From contig JAEWGR010000086.1 of NCBI GenBank assembly GCA_023388195.1, positions 1 to 60,451 of the forward strand: a stretch of DNA of 60,451 bases, read 5' to 3'. The position numbers and the translations under genes are program-made. The stretch is from Bacillota bacterium. Lineage in GTDB: Bacteria; Bacillota; Negativicutes; Sporomusales; Sporomusaceae. Positions 16,278-24,580 of this stretch are shown here, piece after piece (the first letter of the stretch is position 1; every line of letters begins with the position of its first letter). Under the pieces are notes generated by a model, which had not been told where the DNA came from, ran no database searches, and saw only the letters and a list, made by a program, of their open reading frames with translations.

Positions 16278-18122
16278 GTGAATAAGTTAATTCAGCAAGA
16301 AAGCATTGCAGAACAGGATATTTTGCTTATTCCTAAACCTGACCGCAGGCGGCTTTCCAAAGTGCCTGACAAGGAGGGAATACGCACCAATATAGACAGA
16401 CGGCGGGTAAAAAGCAATGCCGATCAGGCAGATATTACCGCCGTAATCGAAACGGAAAAGTCAGGTAAACGGTATTTGGTGGATTATACGGTTGACATCG
16501 ACTACACTGTTGATGGCAAAAAATTTACCTGTACCGGCAAAGGGGCGGATATATCGTCAAGTGGTATGCTGCTTGCGGTTTCACCAACTGTTGCAGAGGG
16601 GTTAAGCCAGTCAACAGGAATGAGACTGAGGTTTGTTATAACACCCGGTTCCATGCCGGAAGGCTATGAGATGAAAGTCAATATTGCCGCCGGTTATATT
16701 CGCAGCACCCAGACAGCTGACGGGAATTTTCTGTGTGGTGTGGAATTTAGCGAGTCATTGGCCCAGTATGCTACCAGGAAGAAAAACTGGTATATGCTGT
16801 CGGTCGCCTCGCTGCTGCTTTTCTTTATTACCGCCTGTATTCTGTTGATGCGGGCGGAGAGTATACTTTACTTTAAATTCAATAAGATTTTGTATACGTA
16901 CAGTATTGTTGCGGCCAGTTTTTTGCTTACCAGATATCTGTTCGGTTCTTTTTACCGTCCTATTCCTATTGATAAAGACTTTACGCCTGGAGTTACCATT
17001 ATAATTCCTTGTTTTAATGAGGAACAATGGATACAACGCACGATTACAGGCTGTATCAATCAGGATTATCCGGCCGATAAACTGGAGGTTATTGTCGTTG
17101 ATGATTGCTCTAACGACAACTCGTTTGCCAAGATTGAAGAAATAGTCGAAGAACTGAAAGTTACAGAATACCGCTATGATATCGAAGCCAGGCTGCGTTA
17201 TGTCCGGCAGGAAAAAAATGCCGGCAAGCGGGAAGCATTGGCTAAAGGGACTGTAATGGCTAAACATGAGCTGGTTGTATTTGTGGATTCAGACAGTTTT
17301 CTCGACCCCTTTGCCATCCGTAATATTGTTCAGCCCTTTAAAGATACAAAAATGGGCGGCGTTTCCGGCCGTACCGATGTTGCCAACACCTATACCAATG
17401 CGCTTACCAAGATGCAGGCTGTCAGGTATTATATCGCCTTCCGGATCATGAAAGCGGCGGAAAGTTATTTTGATGCGGTTACCTGCCTGTCCGGCCCGCT
17501 TTCCTGCTATCGCAAAGATTTAGTTTTGAAATATATGGATGCCTGGCTGAATCAAGAGTTTTGCGGTGAAAAAGCCACCTTTGGTGATGACCGCAGTATG
17601 ACTAACTTTATATTGAAAGAGAACCGTACCGGTTACCAGGATACGGCTGTTTGCAACACCATTGTACCCAATAACTATAGTGTATTTTTGAAACAACAGA
17701 TGCGCTGGAAACGGTCCTGGCTCAGGGAATCGCTGATTGCGGCTACATTTATGTGGAAAAAAGAGCCGTTTATGGCCTTATCCTTTTATATGGGGCTGCT
17801 TGTGCCGCTGCTGGCACCGTTAATTGTTATTTACAACCTGCTTTATATTCCTGTTATTCACAGGGTATTGCCGCTGACGTTCCTGATTGGACTGTGTTTA
17901 ATGGCCCTGATGATGAGTATGGCCCAACTGCTGCTGCGAAAGAGCTCAACCTGGATCTATGGGTTATGGTTCTGTTTATATTATGAGGCTGTCCTTTTAT
18001 GGCAGATGCCTGTGGCCTGGGTGACTTTCTGGAAAACTACCTGGGGAACACGGATGACACCGGCAGATCTGGCCGAACTGGCGAAGAAGAGCCGCGGAAA
18101 GCAGACGGGTATAAGCCAATGA
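16278..18122 (+). CDS. PilZ domain-glycosyltransferase family 2 fusion (polysaccharide synthase)
   Basis: A 614-residue inner-membrane synthase starting at GTG 16278. The N-terminal part is a PilZ-like domain with GADISSSGMLL (D91-x-S-x-x-G96); the arginine arm is imperfect (R41-x3-K45 rather than RxxxR), so cyclic-di-GMP binding is likely but not certain. Two membrane helices (about 172-190 and 204-226) lead to a processive GT2 domain: IIIPCFNEEQ, VVDDCSND (D275-D276), FVDSDS (337-339), GDDRS (436-439) and QQMRW (473-477). More helices follow at about 497-590. The layout resembles PgaC, BcsA and hyaluronan synthases, which polymerise and pass the chain through the membrane. Neighbouring deacetylases point to an amino-sugar polymer. 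Confidence 0.9.
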   Translation: MNKLIQQESIAEQDILLIPKPDRRRLSKVPDKEGIRTNIDRRRVKSNADQADITAVIETEKSGKRYLVDYTVDIDYTVDGKKFTCTGKGADISSSGMLLAVSPTVAEGLSQSTGMRLRFVITPGSMPEGYEMKVNIAAGYIRSTQTADGNFLCGVEFSESLAQYATRKKNWYMLSVASLLLFFITACILLMRAESILYFKFNKILYTYSIVAASFLLTRYLFGSFYRPIPIDKDFTPGVTIIIPCFNEEQWIQRTITGCINQDYPADKLEVIVVDDCSNDNSFAKIEEIVEELKVTEYRYDIEARLRYVRQEKNAGKREALAKGTVMAKHELVVFVDSDSFLDPFAIRNIVQPFKDTKMGGVSGRTDVANTYTNALTKMQAVRYYIAFRIMKAAESYFDAVTCLSGPLSCYRKDLVLKYMDAWLNQEFCGEKATFGDDRSMTNFILKENRTGYQDTAVCNTIVPNNYSVFLKQQMRWKRSWLRESLIAATFMWKKEPFMALSFYMGLLVPLLAPLIVIYNLLYIPVIHRVLPLTFLIGLCLMALMMSMAQLLLRKSSTWIYGLWFCLYYEAVLLWQMPVAWVTFWKTTWGTRMTPADLAELAKKSRGKQTGISQ

Positions 18123-19987
18123 CAATGGACAATGAGCAATTCACAGCCCGTAAAGACCGGAAAAAACGAATCCGGGTCATTTTACAAATACTGATTATCC
18201 TAACCGTACTCGCCGGCTGCCTGGCTGCCTTATATACTTTTAAAAGCTATAAGCCTTATACACAGCAGAATATCATTCCGGCCGGGGATAAGGGCTTTAT
18301 TGCCCTGGCCTACTTTGGTGTCGACAGAAACGGTAATCAGAATTTAATCGGTGCCGGGCGTTTGCGCGAGCACTTGCAGGCCCTGAAAGCGTTGGGGTAT
18401 GTAACAATTACCCAGCAGGATATTGTAAACTACTATCAGTCCGGGCAGGACCTGCCGGAAAAGTCCTTATTTTTACTGTTCGAAGATGGCCGGCGGGACA
18501 CGGCTGTATTTGCCCAACCAATTCTGGAAGGCCTTAACCTTAAAGCAACTATGCTGACTTACCCGGAGAAATTTGACAAAAAAGACACTAAGTTTTTGCT
18601 GCCGTCAGAACTGACCGAGCTGGAGAAAACAAGCTTCTGGCAAATGGGGACAAATGGCTACCGGCTCGCCTTTATTAATGTATTTGACCGTTATGATAAT
18701 TTCCTGGGCGAGCTTGATCCCCTGGAACACGCTGCTGTGGCACCCTATTTAGGGCGCAAATACAACCATTATTTGATGGATTATATCCGGGACGAATACG
18801 GGATTCCTCAAGAGAGCTACAACCGGATGAAAGCCCGGATTACGTATGATTATGAAGCCCTGCGCGACAGTTATACCAAGTCTCTTGGTTATGTGCCGGG
18901 AACCTATATATTAATGCACTCCAATACCGGCAGTTTTGGCAATAATGACAAGGTAAGCGCTGTCAATGAACACTGGATTAAAGAACTGTTCACTATGAAT
19001 TTCAACCGCGAAGGGTTTAGTTTTAATCAGCGCAACAGCAGTATTTACGACTTAACCCGGATGCAGCCCCAGGCCTACTGGCATACCAATCACTTGCTGA
19101 TGCGTATCAAGTATGATATTAATCAGGAAGTGCCATTTGTCACCGGTGACCCAGGCAAACAGGAAGCCTGGGAAACGCGGCAGGGAGCGCTTGAGATTCA
19201 GGATGAAACCATGATTCTGACATCGTTGCCACAAGATAAAGGGCTGCTGCGTTTAAAGAACAGTGAACACTTTCAGGATCTGAAGCTTGCCGTAACCCTT
19301 AAGGGTAATAAACTGGGGCTGCAGAAACTCTATCTCCGGGCCGATGAAAATCTAAACCGGTTCTTAGCGGTATATATTCTGAACAATACCCTCTATATTG
19401 CGGAAAAGAATAACGGGGCCGAACAGGAATTATTCCGGTTAGACCTGGATAAACACGACGGCAAAGAGGTTGTGTCAGTTCCGGAAGACAGAAAAGCAGC
19501 CGAGATCCGGGAGCTGGAGACTTTTCTAAGGTATGCTGATTCGGCGGCCACAGCCAAGATTTATGCAGAACGCTTACAAGTCAAAAAATCGGAAGCGGCT
19601 CCAAGCGTAGTGGCCGGCGCGGCGCCCTACCGGCCGGACATCAGTGTTCATACCCCGGGTGACCGGCTGTTGTCATTGGCCCTTAAAGGCGACCGGCTTA
19701 GTGTTAAGGTGGATAACAAAGAGGTTGTGCAAAACCTGCCGGTAGCAGCAGCCCAGGCCGGTGCCGTTTATCTGGAGTCTGCCTGGGGCGGGTATGGCTG
19801 GAGTCAGCGAAATCTAGCCGATGATGTCTATGACGGCGTATTCGAGAAGCTGACAATTACCGGGAACACGGGAGCGGACAAGGAAATAATTTTATTTGAC
19901 AGCCGTTTGCAGGGCTTTGAGGCCATCAAGCATAAAGTGAAAGCGCTGTGGGCAGGCCTGATAAACTGGTTCATTGTTAACTTGTAG
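18119..19987 (+). CDS. Membrane-anchored NodB-like protein with C-terminal sugar-binding-like region
   Basis: A 622-residue protein; ATG 18119 overlaps the synthase stop as ATGA, indicating coupling. One N-terminal membrane helix (VILQILIILTVLAGCLAALYTF) anchors it outside. Residues about 90-330 resemble a polysaccharide deacetylase fold with an altered motif, FLLFEDGRRDTAVFAQPIL, followed by KATMLTYPEKF; the second metal-binding His pair is not evident. The C-terminal half is beta-rich (LRLKNSEHFQDLKLAVTLKGN, ISVHTPGDRLLSLALKGDRLSVKV), like a laminin- or concanavalin-type module. It may modify or guide the polymer in the periplasm; enzymatic activity is uncertain. Confidence 0.78.
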   Translation: MTMDNEQFTARKDRKKRIRVILQILIILTVLAGCLAALYTFKSYKPYTQQNIIPAGDKGFIALAYFGVDRNGNQNLIGAGRLREHLQALKALGYVTITQQDIVNYYQSGQDLPEKSLFLLFEDGRRDTAVFAQPILEGLNLKATMLTYPEKFDKKDTKFLLPSELTELEKTSFWQMGTNGYRLAFINVFDRYDNFLGELDPLEHAAVAPYLGRKYNHYLMDYIRDEYGIPQESYNRMKARITYDYEALRDSYTKSLGYVPGTYILMHSNTGSFGNNDKVSAVNEHWIKELFTMNFNREGFSFNQRNSSIYDLTRMQPQAYWHTNHLLMRIKYDINQEVPFVTGDPGKQEAWETRQGALEIQDETMILTSLPQDKGLLRLKNSEHFQDLKLAVTLKGNKLGLQKLYLRADENLNRFLAVYILNNTLYIAEKNNGAEQELFRLDLDKHDGKEVVSVPEDRKAAEIRELETFLRYADSAATAKIYAERLQVKKSEAAPSVVAGAAPYRPDISVHTPGDRLLSLALKGDRLSVKVDNKEVVQNLPVAAAQAGAVYLESAWGGYGWSQRNLADDVYDGVFEKLTITGNTGADKEIILFDSRLQGFEAIKHKVKALWAGLINWFIVNL

Positions 19988-20005
19988 GCAAAGGGGAGCT
20001 GGCAC

Positions 20006-21040
20006 ATGAGCAGCAGATTTGGAACAATCTTTAAGGCAACTATACTGGCAGCGGTCTTTGTGACTTTGATTGGCTGTAATTATAATGGTCAGTCGGCCGG
20101 TAATCAAATGTTGAAGGAACCAGCCAAAAGGTCGGCCTGGTTAGCCTACTGGGATCTGGAGGCAGGCACAAAAGACCTGGCCAGAATCGGCAAAAAGCTG
20201 GATCAGCTGTCCTATTTTGGTGCGTACTTTAATAAGGATGACACGTTGTTCCTGCCCGGTGAACTGAGTGCCAAAAAAAGCGAGCTGCAGGCGAAAAAGC
20301 AGGGTTATGAAACCTATCTTACTTTTGTCAATGACAAACAAAAGGCCGATGGATCGGTTGTAATGAAGGATACCGAGGTTCTTCGCCGGGTGTTTGCCGA
20401 CGAGGCCGCTATGAATAAACACATTGATGAGATTATTGCCCTGACTTTGCAGTCCGGCTTTGATGGCATTGAAATTGATTATGAACGGATATGGCGAGAG
20501 GATGATATCGGGCCGTTATTCTTAACCTTTACCGATAAACTTTATGCCAAAGCCCGGAAAAACAACTTGAAATTAAGGGTGGTGCTGGAGCCGGGAACGC
20601 CCTTTGCGGCCACCCGTTTTGTCCGGGGTCCCGAGTATGTGGTGATGGCTTATAACCTCTATGGCGTTCACAGTGCGCCCGGACCCAAAGCCAACAGGGA
20701 GTTCATTCAAAAAACAGCGGCTCTTATGGCGTCACTGCCTGGTGAGAAATCAATCGCGTTTTCCACCGGCGGCTGTCTGTGGAGTGATAACGGGGAAAAA
20801 CGGTTTCTGACTGAAGCTGAGGCCAAAAGCCTGGCGGTGACTCATGATCTGGAACCGGTAAGGGATGGCGAAAGCCAGTGCCTGGTCTATTCGTATCAGG
20901 ATAACGGCGTTTCTTATCAGCTATGGTATGCTGATATCAAAACCGTAAACTATTGGATTGCGCTTGCGCAAGAACAGGGTATAAATAATATCAGCCTGTG
21001 GCGTTTGGGCGGTAATGTAGCTGTTAATAAACTTAAATAA
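20006..21040 (+). CDS. Lipoprotein with GH18-like glycosidase domain
   Basis: A 344-residue lipoprotein: signal segment ending LIGC with Cys24 as the lipid site. The mature part has the chitinase-family 18 strand GFDGIEIDYE (about 151-160), with the DxxxxDxE acid positions retained, and other barrel strands (LKLRVVLEPG, YVVMAYNLYG, NNISLWRLGG). GH18 enzymes cut N-acetylhexosamine polymers by substrate-assisted catalysis. As last gene of the operon it likely trims or processes the exopolysaccharide, comparable in role to the hydrolase half of PgaB. Substrate is inferred only. Confidence 0.85.
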   Translation: MSSRFGTIFKATILAAVFVTLIGCNYNGQSAGNQMLKEPAKRSAWLAYWDLEAGTKDLARIGKKLDQLSYFGAYFNKDDTLFLPGELSAKKSELQAKKQGYETYLTFVNDKQKADGSVVMKDTEVLRRVFADEAAMNKHIDEIIALTLQSGFDGIEIDYERIWREDDIGPLFLTFTDKLYAKARKNNLKLRVVLEPGTPFAATRFVRGPEYVVMAYNLYGVHSAPGPKANREFIQKTAALMASLPGEKSIAFSTGGCLWSDNGEKRFLTEAEAKSLAVTHDLEPVRDGESQCLVYSYQDNGVSYQLWYADIKTVNYWIALAQEQGINNISLWRLGGNVAVNKLK

Positions 21041-21057
21041 AAACCTCCGGGCAGCGT

Positions 21058-21092
21058 AAAGTCCTGCCGGCATTTCTGCCGGCAGGACTTTT
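21058..21092 (+). terminator. Strong intrinsic terminator ending the exopolysaccharide operon
   Basis: A perfect 15-bp stem AAAGTCCTGCCGGCA / TGCCGGCAGGACTTT with a 4-nt loop, running into TTTT. Confidence 0.92.
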
Positions 21093-21191
21093 GGTATTTT
21101 ATCGCTTTAGTCCGGCTGCTGAATACCAAACATGATTCCAACATTTATTAACTATAATAAATACGAATTACAGTACTAGGAGGACAACTTC

Positions 21192-21557
21192 GTGGCAGCA
21201 ACGGTCATTCCTTTTCCCACCAAAAAAGCACAGGATCTTTCGCAGGTGGAGTCGCTTATCCGGAAGTGGCTGAGTAAGCTATCCCATAATAGTGAGATGA
21301 CTGAGTATATTGTTGAGCGCATGCTGGTATATGTCGACCAATATGGCAGCAGGCTGTTTGAACCGGCCTTTAACCTGCCGGTGCCGCCTAATTTCACGCA
21401 AGCGGAGGCAGAAGCTTTACTAGGTTCCATAGAGAGCGGGGTCGATGATATTGCCGTGCAGGTCCAGGAAATGGTCAGCAGGATTATTATTGAACGGTTT
21501 TTCCTTGAAATCGAGCTGTATGAAAACAGGTCGGGCGAAAAAAATCATATAAAATAG
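21192..21557 (+). CDS. Hypothetical 121-residue protein
   Basis: Starts at GTG 21192 with AGGAGG 6-10 nt upstream. The protein is soluble and mostly helical (VESLIRKWLSKLSHNSEMTEYIVERMLVYVDQYG) with an amphipathic C-terminal helix VSRIIIERFFLEIELYE. I do not recognise the family. It stands alone between two terminators: the exopolysaccharide terminator before it and a hairpin that begins within its last codons. It may be a small regulatory or structural protein; nothing more can be said. Confidence 0.75.
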   Translation: MAATVIPFPTKKAQDLSQVESLIRKWLSKLSHNSEMTEYIVERMLVYVDQYGSRLFEPAFNLPVPPNFTQAEAEALLGSIESGVDDIAVQVQEMVSRIIIERFFLEIELYENRSGEKNHIK

Positions 21558-21588
21558 CCATACAGCTTATGAACTGTATGGCTATTTT
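21551..21588. terminator. Bidirectional terminator between convergent genes
   Basis: A 15-bp perfect stem AAAATAGCCATACAG / CTGTATGGCTATTTT with an 8-nt loop. A-tract and T-tract on the two sides let it serve both the 121-residue gene (whose TAG lies in the stem) and the gene arriving from the other strand. Confidence 0.85.
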
Positions 21589-21606
21589 ATTAGTCACGCC
21601 GGAAAG

Positions 21607-22053
21607 TTACATAGGGTGTCTTGCCGGACCGAGGGCGCACTCCGGCCGCTCAGGCCGGTGCGGCGGACGCAGCGCATCGGCTACGGCTTGGGCCTGGTCT
21701 TCAGACAGCTCGGCGGTTTGCTGCAAATTACTGATTAAATTTTGGTTCTCCTGCTGATGTTTTTCCCTTTCCTGCCGCTGTTCCTCAGCCTTTTGTGCGA
21801 AGAAATCAAGCAGCTTGTCAGCTTGTTCCTGGGAAATAGTTTCTTCCTTTACCAGTTGCGCAAGGGCCTGCGTCAGGTGGTGTTCCCGCCCGGCGGGATC
21901 AGGTGGCTGGCCGGGTGCGGCAAAGGGGCAAGCGGGGGGCGGGGCCGGTTGGTCCTGCGGGGCATTTTTGGCCAGCGCCGCTGTCCCGAACGAGAGCAGC
22001 AGGCACCCTGCCACTATAGTACCTGCAACTTTCTTTGTTATCCTGCTATTCAT
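21607..22053 (-). CDS. Small exported helical protein, Pro-rich and Gln-rich
   Basis: A 148-residue protein with a signal peptide (VAGTIVAGCLLLSFGTAALA, cut near ALAKN). The mature part has a proline-rich linker (PPPACPFAAPGQPPDP) and a charged helical stretch (KLLDFFAQKAEEQRQEREKH) that may form a coiled coil. GGAGG stands 7 nt before the ATG. It lies just downstream of a two-component system on the same strand, and its own promoter carries the same 19-bp element as the exporter promoter at 24452. This suggests an envelope-stress type protein of the regulon, in the manner of Spy-like chaperones; the family itself is not recognised. Confidence 0.75.
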   Translation of the reverse strand: MNSRITKKVAGTIVAGCLLLSFGTAALAKNAPQDQPAPPPACPFAAPGQPPDPAGREHHLTQALAQLVKEETISQEQADKLLDFFAQKAEEQRQEREKHQQENQNLISNLQQTAELSEDQAQAVADALRPPHRPERPECALGPARHPM

Positions 22054-22100
22054 AAAACTACCTCCTGTAACTACCGATTTACTATTATTATGGCTGTGGT

Positions 22101-22119
22101 TTGTTACAGTTTTGTCACA
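22101..22119 (-). promoter_or_regulatory. Predicted response-regulator operator before the small exported gene
   Basis: Read on the minus strand the site is TGTGACAAAACTGTAACAA, a direct repeat TGTRACAA with 11-nt spacing. It differs from the site at 24452-24470 at one base, and in both cases CATAAT or CATACT follows 8 nt later as a probable -10. OmpR-type regulators bind such direct repeats. Confidence 0.7.
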
Positions 22120-22136
22120 GGATTATATAAAATATG

Positions 22137-23663
22137 TTATATTTTTCCGGCTTTATCGAGTTCGAACCAGAAGATGACGCCATCGTCCGTGTTGGCCACA
22201 CCATAGCTGTTGCCGTGCTGCTGCTGAATGGCCCGGACAATCGATAAGCCCAGGCCGTACCGTCCGTGTTCCCGGGTGCGGGCCTTATCTACTTTGTAAA
22301 AGCTTGTCCAAAGTTTGTCCAGGCTGGCCGCCGGTATTGGCCGCCCGGCGTTAAAGACCGAGACCCTGATTTTCGTACCTGTAGCTGTTACCCCGATTTT
22401 GATGACCCTGGCAAAATCAGCATGATAGATCGCATTGGTAAAGAGGTTGAGCAAAACCTGTTCGACCCGCAATATATCGCCATTAACGTAAGGGTCGGCG
22501 GTGTTTTCCACGGTCAGGGTAATCTCTTTTTGTGCCAGAATGGTCTGGTATTTTTTTATCATGTCGCTGATTAGGGCCAGGAGATCGAAATCAGAACGGT
22601 TCAGTTGAAACAGGCCGGATTCGATTTGCGATAAATTAAGCAGGTCTTTGACTAACTTATCCATTTTCTCCGCTTCATCAATGATGATGGAACAGTAATA
22701 GTTTCTGCTTTCCGCGTCGGCGGCTACATTTTCCCGCAGCCCTTCGGCATAACCCAGGATCAGGGCCAAGGGTGTTTTTAACTCATGGGAGACGCTGGAA
22801 ACAAAACTTTTGCGCATGCCGTCCAGGGCCCGCTCCTTTTCCACGTCAGCTGTTAACTGCCGGTTTTTTGTACTAAGCTCAATAATCGCACTGTCCAGCT
22901 GCTCTGACAAATGGTTGATGCTTTGACCGAGTTCCCCCAGCTCATCGCTGCGGGTTACTGTGCAGGTAAGGGAAAAATCGAGGCGGGCCATATTTTGGGC
23001 GATCCGGTTCAGTTCCAGAATCGGCTGGGTAAACTTTCGAGCCACAAGAAAGGCCCAGGTGCCGCCTGACAACAATACAAGCAGGCCGGTAAAGGCCATA
23101 AACTGAGCGGCCACAACGGCACTTTCCGATACCGGCGCCAAGGGCTGCCTAATGATCAAGATATCATTGTTTGCCAGCTGCCGCTGCAAAGCCATGAATT
23201 CAATCCGCAGGTTCAGGTCCTGCTGCATCTCCAGCACGGTCCGGCTGTCGATGGTTTTCTGGCTTTTAAGCTCATAGGGGGGAACCGGGGGTGGTGGGGG
23301 CGGAGGGGCGGCCGGCGGGGTGTGCTCGGGTGGGGGCGGCAGTACCGGTGCTGACGCGGTATCCTGAAATTTTTGATTAATGATCCGGCTGAAGGAACTG
23401 TATTTAATGTAGCCGTCCTGGGTAAAGATGATAACGCCAGCCCCAAGGCTGTTGGCAATCCGTTCCAGCTCCAGGGTGATTTCTCCCGGATTCTCCTGGT
23501 ACCGTTCATCAATAAGCATGCTGTTCGCCAGCAGAATATCCTGTTTTTGCCAGATATAGTATTTCTCCAGGCCAAGGCGGATCAGGCCCCAGGATATTAC
23601 TACAAAAAACAGCAGCAGCCCGCTGAGGACAATAAACAGTTTGGTGCGAATCGATAGTGTCAT
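22137..23663 (-). CDS. Sensor histidine kinase with proline-rich extracytoplasmic domain
   Basis: A 508-residue membrane kinase. Membrane helix about 10-28, extracytoplasmic sensor about 30-180, second helix about 182-206, HAMP about 208-262, dimerisation box VSSVSHELKTPLALILGY with His293, then the ATPase boxes (NLFTNAIYHAD, RYGLGLSIV). The sensor contains an unusual run of prolines at residues 109-129, of which about two thirds are Pro. It is encoded after, and overlaps by 4 nt with, the response regulator gene, so the two are made together. The stimulus is unknown; envelope or antimicrobial stress is plausible given the adjacent exporter. Confidence 0.9.
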   Translation of the reverse strand: MTLSIRTKLFIVLSGLLLFFVVISWGLIRLGLEKYYIWQKQDILLANSMLIDERYQENPGEITLELERIANSLGAGVIIFTQDGYIKYSSFSRIINQKFQDTASAPVLPPPPEHTPPAAPPPPPPPVPPYELKSQKTIDSRTVLEMQQDLNLRIEFMALQRQLANNDILIIRQPLAPVSESAVVAAQFMAFTGLLVLLSGGTWAFLVARKFTQPILELNRIAQNMARLDFSLTCTVTRSDELGELGQSINHLSEQLDSAIIELSTKNRQLTADVEKERALDGMRKSFVSSVSHELKTPLALILGYAEGLRENVAADAESRNYYCSIIIDEAEKMDKLVKDLLNLSQIESGLFQLNRSDFDLLALISDMIKKYQTILAQKEITLTVENTADPYVNGDILRVEQVLLNLFTNAIYHADFARVIKIGVTATGTKIRVSVFNAGRPIPAASLDKLWTSFYKVDKARTREHGRYGLGLSIVRAIQQQHGNSYGVANTDDGVIFWFELDKAGKI

Positions 23664-24325
23664 CTTCCGGCCTCGAACCGGTAGCCGTAGCCCCTGATCG
23701 TCTGGATCAGGCTGCTTTTGCCGCCTAATTTGCTGCGCAGCCGGTTAATGTGGGTGTCCACCGTCCTTAGGTCACCGAAGTAATCGTAAGTCCAGACCTG
23801 GTCCAGAATTTGCTGGCGGCTGAGGGCATTGCCCCTATTATCTGAAAGATAAATCAGGAGCTCATATTCTTTGGGGCTTAGGTCAATGAGGTTTTGATCA
23901 ATAGATACCTGCCGGGCGGCCAAATCAATTGACAAACCGCCGTAGACAGCCGGTCTGTCTGTTTCTATGCGCCGGAACAGGGCATTGACCCGTGCCGTCA
24001 GAACCTTCGGACTAAACGGCTTGGTAATATATTCATCAACGCCAAGCTCAAAGGCAAATAACTGATCCACTTCTTCGCCTTTGGCAGTAAGCATTATAAT
24101 AGGAACATTGCTGCTTTTCCGGATGCGCCGGCACACTGTCCAGCCATCAGGCTCAGGCATCATAACATCCAGAATGACAAGGTCTGCCGTATGGCTTGAC
24201 AGCATATCGAGGGCAGTCTGGCCGCTGTCTGCTTCGAGGATGTTATAGCTCTCCCGCCTAAGAAAATCAGCCACCAATTTACGCATACGCAGTTCATCAT
24301 CCACAATCAAAACGGTTTTGTTCAT
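23660..24325 (-). CDS. OmpR/PhoB-family response regulator
   Basis: A 221-residue regulator beginning MNKTVLIVDDE, with AAGGAGA upstream of the ATG at 24325. The receiver is complete: acidic pair D9-D10, phosphorylation site D53 in LVILDVMMPEPDG, T80, K102 in YITKPF. The C-terminal winged helix (about 125-221) is canonical, with YELLIYLSDNRGNALSRQQIL and VDTHINRLRSKLGG. It is the first gene of the pair with the kinase. I predict it binds the direct repeats TGTRACAA-N3-TGTAACAA found before the exported-protein gene and the exporter genes. Confidence 0.93.
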   Translation of the reverse strand: MNKTVLIVDDELRMRKLVADFLRRESYNILEADSGQTALDMLSSHTADLVILDVMMPEPDGWTVCRRIRKSSNVPIIMLTAKGEEVDQLFAFELGVDEYITKPFSPKVLTARVNALFRRIETDRPAVYGGLSIDLAARQVSIDQNLIDLSPKEYELLIYLSDNRGNALSRQQILDQVWTYDYFGDLRTVDTHINRLRSKLGGKSSLIQTIRGYGYRFEAGR

Positions 24326-24451
24326 ACGGGGTCTCCTTGCTGCTTTATGTATAAGCATAGCATAAGGGAGCCAGCGGCGGAAAGTCAATTGCTTTTATGC
24401 GGCAAACCCAACCCGGGCAGAGAGAGAAATAGTAGCAGTTTATCCAGGACT

Positions 24452-24470
24452 TGTAACAAAACTGTAACAA
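24452..24470 (+). promoter_or_regulatory. Predicted response-regulator operator before the exporter operon
   Basis: TGTAACAAAACTGTAACAA, two TGTAACAA repeats 11 nt apart, followed at the same distance as in the partner site (22101-22119, minus strand) by GCCATACTTATAG, compared with GCCATAATAATAG there. The rest of the 255-nt gap contains the divergent promoters and the ribosome binding sites. Confidence 0.7.
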
Positions 24471-24517
24471 TGTACCGCCATACTTATAGATATATCAAAG
24501 CAGCAGGGGGAATAACC

Positions 24518-24562
24518 GTGAATTTCAACAGCAAGAGCGTGAGCAATAGGATCACAGCATAA
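24518..24562 (+). CDS. Possible 14-residue leader peptide before the exporter operon
   Basis: GTG at 24518 with AGGGGG 8 nt upstream opens a 14-codon frame (MNFNSKSVSNRITA) ending 18 nt before the adaptor gene. A translated leader might couple or tune expression, but a frame this short can arise by chance. Confidence 0.2.
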   Translation: MNFNSKSVSNRITA

Positions 24563-24580
24563 AAGAAATGAGGGGAAGTT

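Noticed and set aside
23277..23345. Frameshift in the kinase at the polyproline run
   Set aside because: The frame is open on both sides with all kinase domains in place; the run is real coding sequence.
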